Positions 32,051-36,362 of a DNA stretch of 36,362 nucleotides are shown in pieces. Origin of the DNA: Clostridiales bacterium (lineage in GTDB: Bacteria; Bacillota; Clostridia; Christensenellales; Borkfalkiaceae); contig SVHP01000012.1 of NCBI GenBank assembly GCA_015055735.1, positions 1 through 36,362 of the forward strand. The letters run 5' to 3'. The notes under the pieces are model-generated. The model made no database searches. It was not told where the DNA came from and was given only the letters and a program-made list of their open reading frames with translations. The position numbers were made by a program, and so were the translations under genes. Position 1 is the first letter of the stretch. Every line of letters begins with the position of its first letter.

Positions 32051-32874
32051 TGAAAGACGTTTCTTTCGGGCAATATTACCCTACCAAATCGTTCGTGCAT
32101 AACCTAGACGCAAGAATTAAAATCTTGCTGACCATAGCCTATATCGTAGCAGTATTTTTAGTTGGACAATTTCAGTTTATGGGCTTTTTGCTATGTCTAA
32201 TATTCGTAATACTAGCCACAGCCTTCGCTAAAGTGCCTTTCTTTAGGGTGCTAAAGAGCATTAAAGGAATACTGTTCGTCATAGTTTTATCGGCTATATT
32301 GCAACTGTTTTTCAATCAAGACGGAGCGTTGATTTTCGAGTGGTCGTTCATTAAAATTTACGATAAAGGACTTTTGATGGCAGGTTTTATAATCGCTAGA
32401 ATAACGCTCGTGGTTTTGGGGGCAAGTTTACTTACCTTAACCACTTCTCCGGTAGAGATTGCAGACGGCATTGAAAGTCTATTATATCCGTTAAAGTGGA
32501 TAAAATTCCCCGTGCATGAATTTGCGCTCATTATGAGTATCGCCTTGCGATTTATTCCTACACTTTTAGAAGAAACGGATAGGATTATCAAGGCGCAAAA
32601 GGCAAGGGGCGCTGACTTTGAAAGTGGAAATATTTTCAAAAAAGCAAAGGCGCTTATCCCTATTTTAATTCCACTTTTGATTTGTTCGTTTAGGCGTGCA
32701 GACGAACTTGCCGACGCTATGGACGCAAGGTGCTATTCGGGCAGTAAAAATAGAACTAAGTACAAGAAAATGCGCCTTTCGTGGCGTGATTTAGTAGGCT
32801 CGTTGGTGGTTGCACTATTGATTTTCGGCATAGTTCAATTTAATGTAACAGGATTTTTGGCGGTGGTATTATGA
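32050..32874 (+). CDS. ecfT: ECF transporter transmembrane subunit EcfT
   Basis: 274 residues with about five to six helices; the N-terminal SFVHNLDARIKIL is typical. The two cytoplasmic coupling motifs are visible: AQKARGADFESG (about 178-189, canonical ARG) and DAMDARCYSG (about 222-231, where the usual ARG reads ARC). EcfT transmits ATPase motion to interchangeable S components. No S component lies in the window, as expected for a group II system whose substrate subunits are scattered. Overlaps truA by 4 bases. Confidence 0.94.
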   Translation: MKDVSFGQYYPTKSFVHNLDARIKILLTIAYIVAVFLVGQFQFMGFLLCLIFVILATAFAKVPFFRVLKSIKGILFVIVLSAILQLFFNQDGALIFEWSFIKIYDKGLLMAGFIIARITLVVLGASLLTLTTSPVEIADGIESLLYPLKWIKFPVHEFALIMSIALRFIPTLLEETDRIIKAQKARGADFESGNIFKKAKALIPILIPLLICSFRRADELADAMDARCYSGSKNRTKYKKMRLSWRDLVGSLVVALLIFGIVQFNVTGFLAVVL

Positions 32875-33608
32875 GAGTAAAACTTACCGTATGTTACGAC
32901 GGAACTAACTATTCGGGTTGGCAAGTTCAACCACAGCCCGAGTGTATAACCGTTCAACAAGTGCTAGAGGACGCCATAGAGCAAGTAATCGGAAAGAAAG
33001 TTCGTGTGACGGGCAGTGGTAGGACGGACGCAGGCGTTCACGCAAAAGGGCAAGTGGCGCATTTTGATTGTGACTGTTCTATTCCACCAGAACGCTTTTA
33101 TAGGGCGCTCAATATTCAGTTGCCACCCGACGTTAAGGTTATAAAGAGTGAAGGGGTAGACCAAACTTTTCACGCTTGCAATAACGCCAAGAAAAAGACC
33201 TATTGCTATTCGTGTTACGTAAGCGACGTGGATTTACCACTAAAGGATAGGTATTCGGTCAATATCGAACGAATGCCCGATATAGACAAGATGAGAGAGT
33301 GCGCTTCCCTTTTTGTTGGCGAACACGACTTTAAGTGCTTTAACGCAAGTAAAGGTGGAGCAAAAACCACCGTTAGAACCATTTATAGCCTTGATATAGT
33401 TCAAGACGATATAGATATTAAATTTATCGTTTGTGGAAACGGCTTTTTGTATAATATGGTTAGAATTATGGTCGGAACGCTACTAAAGGTCGGGTACGGC
33501 AAGGCCACTAAACAAGATATCTTAACCATGCTAGAGAGTGGAAAACGAGAACTCGGTGGAAAAACCTTGCTCGCAAAAGGTCTGTGTTTAGAAAAAGTCG
33601 ATTATTAG
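32871..33608 (+). CDS. truA: tRNA pseudouridine(38-40) synthase TruA
   Basis: 245 residues. The catalytic aspartate is D53 in GSGRTDAGVHAKGQVAHFD. Other family segments are YDGTNYSGWQVQP and the C-terminal NGFLYNMVRIMVGTLLKVG. It makes pseudouridine at positions 38-40 of tRNA anticodon arms. Translationally coupled to ecfT; ecf-truA-rplM-rpsI is a well-known Firmicute gene order, here opened by a repeat cassette between truA and rplM. Confidence 0.97.
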   Translation: MRVKLTVCYDGTNYSGWQVQPQPECITVQQVLEDAIEQVIGKKVRVTGSGRTDAGVHAKGQVAHFDCDCSIPPERFYRALNIQLPPDVKVIKSEGVDQTFHACNNAKKKTYCYSCYVSDVDLPLKDRYSVNIERMPDIDKMRECASLFVGEHDFKCFNASKGGAKTTVRTIYSLDIVQDDIDIKFIVCGNGFLYNMVRIMVGTLLKVGYGKATKQDILTMLESGKRELGGKTLLAKGLCLEKVDY

Positions 33609-33611
33609 TGT

Positions 33612-33825
33612 AAAATGGCTTATATGCTTCGCATCTCTGCGTTCCGTTCCGTGTTGCTCGGGTTACGTATAATTATACGCGCCCCTTCACAATACTCACG
33701 CGCCTTGACCTGCTCGCATCTAAGCCGTTTTATGAGTGGATAGTACGTTGATCTTTACCTTCCGTTCCGTGTTTGTGCCTAACGGCAAGTTTAGAGTTAT
33801 GATTGTCATTTGGGCAAGTTGTGGT
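33612..33825. repeat. Repeat cassette (copy E), inverted relative to copy C
   Basis: Contains an exact 25-bp inverted copy (33629-33653) of bases 6299-6323. A second stretch (33760-33788) matches 6282-6310 in inverse orientation with two substitutions, including the TGCC TTA GGCA mini-hairpin and the ACGGAACGGAA string. The strings AAAACGG-TTAGATGC (near 33725, inverted) and ACTCTAAACTTG (near 33788, inverted) also recur in copies C, A and D. It occupies most of the truA-rplM gap; no gene is visible in 33609-33940. Confidence 0.6.
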
Positions 33826-33940
33826 TTAATTAAAATTGTGCTTAAAAAATTTTCAAACACAATATGTGGGTGCAAGATAAGATTTTTGCAAAAAAATCAG
33901 TAAAATAAAAGAAAAATTAGCGAAAACGCTAGAAAAATGC

Positions 33941-33969
33941 TTGACTTAAAATGTAAAATATTTTAATAT
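33941..33969 (+). promoter_or_regulatory. Promoter of rplM-rpsI
   Basis: TTGACT (33941-33946), 17-bp spacer, TAATAT (33964-33969). Predicted start about 33976, giving a structured leader of about 115 bases. Confidence 0.65.
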
Positions 33970-33975
33970 ATTTAG

Positions 33976-34080
33976 GCGTTTATAAGGAAAAGTTCGTTTT
34001 GTTTGGGGATTAGCCCTCCCTTTTCCACCAAATCGTGTACGGTGGACGAATGTGAATTATAACATATTATAAAATAAAGG
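33976..34080 (+). promoter_or_regulatory. Structured 5' leader of rplM, possible L13-binding autoregulatory RNA
   Basis: GGAAAAG (33986-33992) pairs with CTTTTCC (34020-34026). CCACC (34025-34029) pairs with GGTGG (34041-34045) and shares two bases with the first stem, so the two may alternate. TTCGT (33993-33997) can pair with ACGAA (34046-34050) across them. L13 leaders that bind L13 to repress rplM-rpsI are known in Firmicutes; I cannot align to that family here. Confidence 0.4.
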
Positions 34081-34090
34081 AGAAACTTCA

Positions 34091-34522
34091 ATGAAAACTT
34101 ATATGGCTCACGCTAACGACGTGGACAGAAAGTGGTATGTTGTAGATGCAGAAGGTCTTGTATTAGGTCGTTTAGCATCAAAAGTTGCTGCTATTCTTCG
34201 TGGCAAAAACAAACCTACTTATACACCTAACGTTGACACAGGCGATTTCGTTATTATCGTTAACTGTGACAAGGTTGTTTTAACAGGTAAAAAATTAGAA
34301 AAGAAATATTACAGATATCATACGGGTCACATCGGTGGACTTAAGTCTATCCAATACAAGACCTTAATGGAAAACAAGGCTGACGTAGCTGTTTACGAAG
34401 CTGTTAAAGGTATGCTTCCAAAGAACAGTTTAGGTCGTTCTATGCTAACCAAACTTAAAGTTTATCGTGGCGCAGAACATAATCATCAAGCTCAAAAGCC
34501 TGAAGTTCTTAAATTGGTTTAA
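34091..34522 (+). CDS. rplM: 50S ribosomal protein L13
   Basis: 143 residues, full length. Landmarks are [52 protein letters not shown] and [21 protein letters not shown]. It initiates 50S assembly on 23S rRNA. AAGGAG precedes the ATG. Cotranscribed with rpsI, 12 bases downstream. Confidence 0.98.
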   Translation: MKTYMAHANDVDRKWYVVDAEGLVLGRLASKVAAILRGKNKPTYTPNVDTGDFVIIVNCDKVVLTGKKLEKKYYRYHTGHIGGLKSIQYKTLMENKADVAVYEAVKGMLPKNSLGRSMLTKLKVYRGAEHNHQAQKPEVLKLV

Positions 34523-34534
34523 TGAGGTGTAATC

Positions 34535-34948
34535 ATGGCAAAAGCAACAAGTAAGAAAAAAGTTCAATATTGGGGCACAGGTAGAAGAAAGAAAGCTATC
34601 GCTCGTGTTCGTTTAATCCCAGCAGGGGACGGTACTATTACCATTAACGGCAAGACTGTTGATGAATATCTTTGTCTTGACACCTTAAAGTTCATCGTTC
34701 GTCAACCATTAGCTTTGGTTGAAGCTGAATCAAAGTATGACGTTATCGTTAACGTTTGCGGTGGTGGCTTTACTGGTCAAGCAGGCGCTATCCGTCACGG
34801 TATCGCTCGTGCTTTATTAGAAGCAGAACCAGAAACTAGAGCAGCGTTAAAGAAAGCAGGTTTCTTAACCAGAGACTCAAGAATGAAGGAAAGAAAGAAG
34901 TACGGCTTAAAGAAAGCACGTCGTGCTCCACAATTCTCAAAGAGATAA
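34535..34948 (+). CDS. rpsI: 30S ribosomal protein S9
   Basis: 137 residues. [16 protein letters not shown] at the N-terminus, [20 protein letters not shown], and the universally conserved C-terminal [12 protein letters not shown] whose last arginine reaches the P-site tRNA. GAGGTG ribosome site. Its terminator is the first unit of the tandem repeat array that follows. Confidence 0.98.
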   Translation: MAKATSKKKVQYWGTGRRKKAIARVRLIPAGDGTITINGKTVDEYLCLDTLKFIVRQPLALVEAESKYDVIVNVCGGGFTGQAGAIRHGIARALLEAEPETRAALKKAGFLTRDSRMKERKKYGLKKARRAPQFSKR

Positions 34949-34963
34949 TTTGTTTCAAACATT

Positions 34964-35345
34964 CAAAAGCCGTTGTTTATCAACGGCTTTTTCTTTGCAT
35001 TATATACGTCGCAGTGCGTCGTTTACTGCCTTAATCAAAAAACCTCAATGAACGGACGTTCTATTTCGTCTTTTTGATTAGTCGAGCCTAGCCCTGCTCG
35101 TATCTAATGCTTGAAACCTTTTCAAACAATCAAAAGCCGTTGTTTACCGACGGCTTTTTCTTTGCATTATATACGTCGCAGTGCGTCGTTTACTGCCTTA
35201 ATCAAAAAACCTCAATGAACGGACGTTCTATTTCGTCTTTTTGATTAGTCGAGCCTAGCCCTGCTCGTATCTAATGCTTGAAACCTTTTCAAACAATCAA
35301 AAGCCGTTGTTTACCGACGGCTTTTTCTTTGCATTATATACGTCG
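34964..35345 (+). repeat. 167-bp tandem repeat array carrying intrinsic terminators
   Basis: Two full units (starting 34964 and 35131) and a partial third (35298 to about 35345), period exactly 167 bp. Apart from the terminator loop, units 1 and 2 appear identical. Each unit begins with a terminator: AAAAGCCGTTG TTTAT CAACGGCTTTTTCTTT in unit 1; in units 2 and 3 the 3' arm is CGACGGCT, keeping pairing through a U-G wobble. Each full unit then has AATCAAAAA...TTTTTGATT (enclosing GAACGGACGTTC) and CGAGC CTAGCCCT GCTCG, so nearly the whole unit can fold. No ORF is present. Confidence 0.85.
34965..34995 (+). terminator. Terminator of rplM-rpsI
   Basis: AAAAGCCGTTG, loop TTTAT, CAACGGCTTTTTCTTT, 16 bases past the rpsI stop; repeated at about 35132-35162 and 35299-35329. 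Confidence 0.85.
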
Positions 35346-35397
35346 CAAGGTGTCGTTTACTGTTTTCGTCAAGTTATAATGTTAGATTTTATTTAAT

Positions 35398-35431
35398 AGG
35401 ACGGTTCAAGTTGTAAAGAATTGAGCCGTCC
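35398..35431 (+). terminator. Hairpin before the nucleotidyltransferase promoter
   Basis: AGGACGGTTCAA and TTGAGCCGTCCT pair over 12 bp with one G-T wobble, followed by ATTTACATTT. The T-run is weak, so its role as a terminator is uncertain. Confidence 0.5.
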
Positions 35432-35433
35432 TA

Positions 35434-35462
35434 TTTACATTTAGGCGTTTTTATGGTATAAT
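35434..35462 (+). promoter_or_regulatory. Promoter of the nucleotidyltransferase gene
   Basis: TTTACA (35434-35439), 17-bp spacer, TATAAT (35457-35462), about 50 bases before the ATG. Confidence 0.75.
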
Positions 35463-35511
35463 AGATACAATATAAGTATTAGATAAACTTGAATTTGACG
35501 GGGAGATTTAA

Positions 35512-36171
35512 ATGATAGATATTACTACTTGGATGCAAAAATTTTTGCACTCACTAAATGAGACATTCGCCAACCGTGTATGGTTTGTTGGATTGCAAGG
35601 AAGCTACGGCCGCGACGAAGCTTGTGATACGAGTGATATTGATATTGTTGTTATACTTGACGAGTTAACCACCTCGGATATTCAAAAATATAATGCAATG
35701 TTAAATACTCTACCTCACAGAGAGCTGATATGCGGTTTTGTTTCGGGAAAGGACGAGCTTCTTCATTGGGAGCCTTCCGACCTTTTTCAGTTTTATTATG
35801 ATACAACCCCGATAAAAGGAAACCTTGATGAATTATTGCTGTTGCTTGACAAGGTAGCTGTTGAAAGAGCAATTAAAATTGGTGCTTGCAACATATATCA
35901 CGGCTGTGTTCACAATATGCTACATGAAAAAAGTGAGGATATTTTGCGAGATTTATACAAATCAGCTTCTTTCGTTGTGCAGGCAATAGCTTTCAAACAA
36001 ACGGGAAACTATATCAGCCACCAAAAAAAATTGCCCCAAGTTGTATCTTCCGATGAACAGGTTATCGTTGAAACATTTATGAATTTGAAAAATGGCGAAA
36101 CGGCAGATTTCAATTTGATGTCTGAAGCATTATTTGCTTGGGCGAAGAAATGGATTAACGAAACGAATTAA
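35512..36171 (+). CDS. Nucleotidyltransferase-domain protein (aminoglycoside-adenylyltransferase-like)
   Basis: 219 residues. The Pol-beta-type nucleotidyltransferase signature is clear: VGLQGSYGRDEACDTSDIDIVVIL, with G30-S31 and the metal-binding D42-x-D44. A helical C-terminal half (about 120-219, DLYKSASFVVQAIAFKQTGNYISHQKKLP) resembles the HEPN-like or four-helix substrate domain of such proteins. Relatives transfer NMP to antibiotics or to other proteins; the target here is unknown and resistance should not be assumed. Own promoter and GGGGAG ribosome site. Codon choice and style look slightly different from the ribosomal genes upstream, and it follows a repeat array, so acquisition is possible. 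Confidence 0.75.
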   Translation: MIDITTWMQKFLHSLNETFANRVWFVGLQGSYGRDEACDTSDIDIVVILDELTTSDIQKYNAMLNTLPHRELICGFVSGKDELLHWEPSDLFQFYYDTTPIKGNLDELLLLLDKVAVERAIKIGACNIYHGCVHNMLHEKSEDILRDLYKSASFVVQAIAFKQTGNYISHQKKLPQVVSSDEQVIVETFMNLKNGETADFNLMSEALFAWAKKWINETN

Positions 36172-36185
36172 ACAAATTTCAATTT

Positions 36186-36362
36186 ATGAAGAAATATATC
36201 GCAAACATCATTACAGGTATCAGAGTTGCATTTAGTTTGCCGCTTCTGTTCATTCCTCTATCATCGGCATGGTTTTACATACTTTATCTTCTTTGTGGGC
36301 TTACCGATATGATTGACGGAGCGATAGCGAGAAAGATGGGAGCGGTTAGTAAATTTGGAGCA
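36186..36362 (+). CDS. CDP-alcohol phosphatidyltransferase (truncated by window edge)
   Basis: The first 59 residues are visible: MKKYIANIITGIRVAFSLPL, then LFIPLSSAWFYILYLLCGLT and DMIDGAIARKMGAVSKFGA. The D-x-x-D-G-x-x-A-R start of the family motif (DG-x2-AR-x8-G-x3-D-x3-D) is present; the rest lies outside the window. Such membrane enzymes join a CDP-linked lipid to an alcohol, for example phosphatidylglycerophosphate or phosphatidylserine synthase; which one cannot be said. It begins 14 bases after the nucleotidyltransferase stop with no clear ribosome site. Confidence 0.8.
   Translation, partial: MKKYIANIITGIRVAFSLPLLFIPLSSAWFYILYLLCGLTDMIDGAIARKMGAVSKFGA

Noticed and set aside
34964..35345. 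CRISPR-like array
   Set aside because: Units are 167 bp and nearly identical along their whole length; there are no short repeats with unique spacers and no cas genes.
35512..36171. Calling the nucleotidyltransferase an aminoglycoside resistance gene
   Set aside because: Only the general GS...DxD nucleotidyltransferase core is evident; the substrate domain is not diagnostic.
1..36362. tRNA, rRNA, tmRNA or insertion-sequence genes
   Set aside because: I saw no cloverleaf with a GGTTCRA-type T-loop, no rRNA core sequences and no transposase-like reading frame.

Overview
The window is chromosomal DNA from a low-to-medium G+C, strictly anaerobic Firmicute, most likely an uncultured gut-type member of class Clostridia. 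Four things point there: pyruvate:ferredoxin oxidoreductase, rubrerythrin, a ferredoxin-thioredoxin-reductase-like protein beside a thioredoxin, and Gram-positive style Jag/YidC/YidD/RnpA/RpmH and ECF modules. Promoters are strikingly regular: TTGnnn, 17 bp, TATAAT precedes many of the genes. I identify the lineage by gene content only, not by a database match.

Layout. 1-252: inverted repeat, two terminators and a mini-hairpin repeat. 253-4893: rubrerythrin (-), a glutamate-5-kinase-like amino acid kinase (+) and a 1020-residue probable glycoside-hydrolase-like protein (+). 4894-6160: a small gene split by a frameshift, RNase P RNA (rnpB), and a divergent pair made of a 51-residue two-helix membrane peptide (-) and an XRE repressor (+) around a palindromic operator. 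6190-11370: mnmG and dnaA (-), then recF (+), flanked on both sides by mini-hairpin repeat cassettes. 11371-14632: an AEC transporter, a thioredoxin/FTR-like operon with a structured 3' element, and a CvpA-like membrane protein (all -). 14829-20635: lipoprotein, jag, yidC, yidD, rnpA, rpmH and dnaN (all -). 20636-21108: AT-rich candidate origin. 21109-22289: rsmG and a YpsA-like gene (+). 22431-25023: amino-acid ABC transporter with a TrpR-like YerC regulator (-). 25257-30008: an anchored propeller-like protein and PFOR (-). 30378-33608: ecfA1-ecfA2-ecfT-truA (+). 34091-34948: rplM-rpsI (+). 34964-35345: 167-bp tandem repeats that carry the rpsI terminator. 35512-36362: a nucleotidyltransferase and a truncated CDP-alcohol phosphatidyltransferase (+).

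This is the replication-origin neighbourhood, but rearranged. The common rnpA-rpmH-dnaA-dnaN-recF order is broken: dnaN sits directly upstream of rpmH-rnpA-yidD-yidC-jag, while dnaA is about 10 kb away next to mnmG and divergent from recF.

The least explained structures are: (1) a dispersed family of concatenated mini-hairpins whose arms vary but keep pairing; (2) a structured element flanked by direct repeats after trxA; (3) a YidC with about 190 extra extracytoplasmic residues containing an EF-hand-type loop; (4) the small gene with a +1 frameshift; (5) the XRE/membrane-peptide switch; (6) twin CTTTA-N6-TAAAG operators in front of the amino-acid transporter; (7) the 167-bp structured tandem array.
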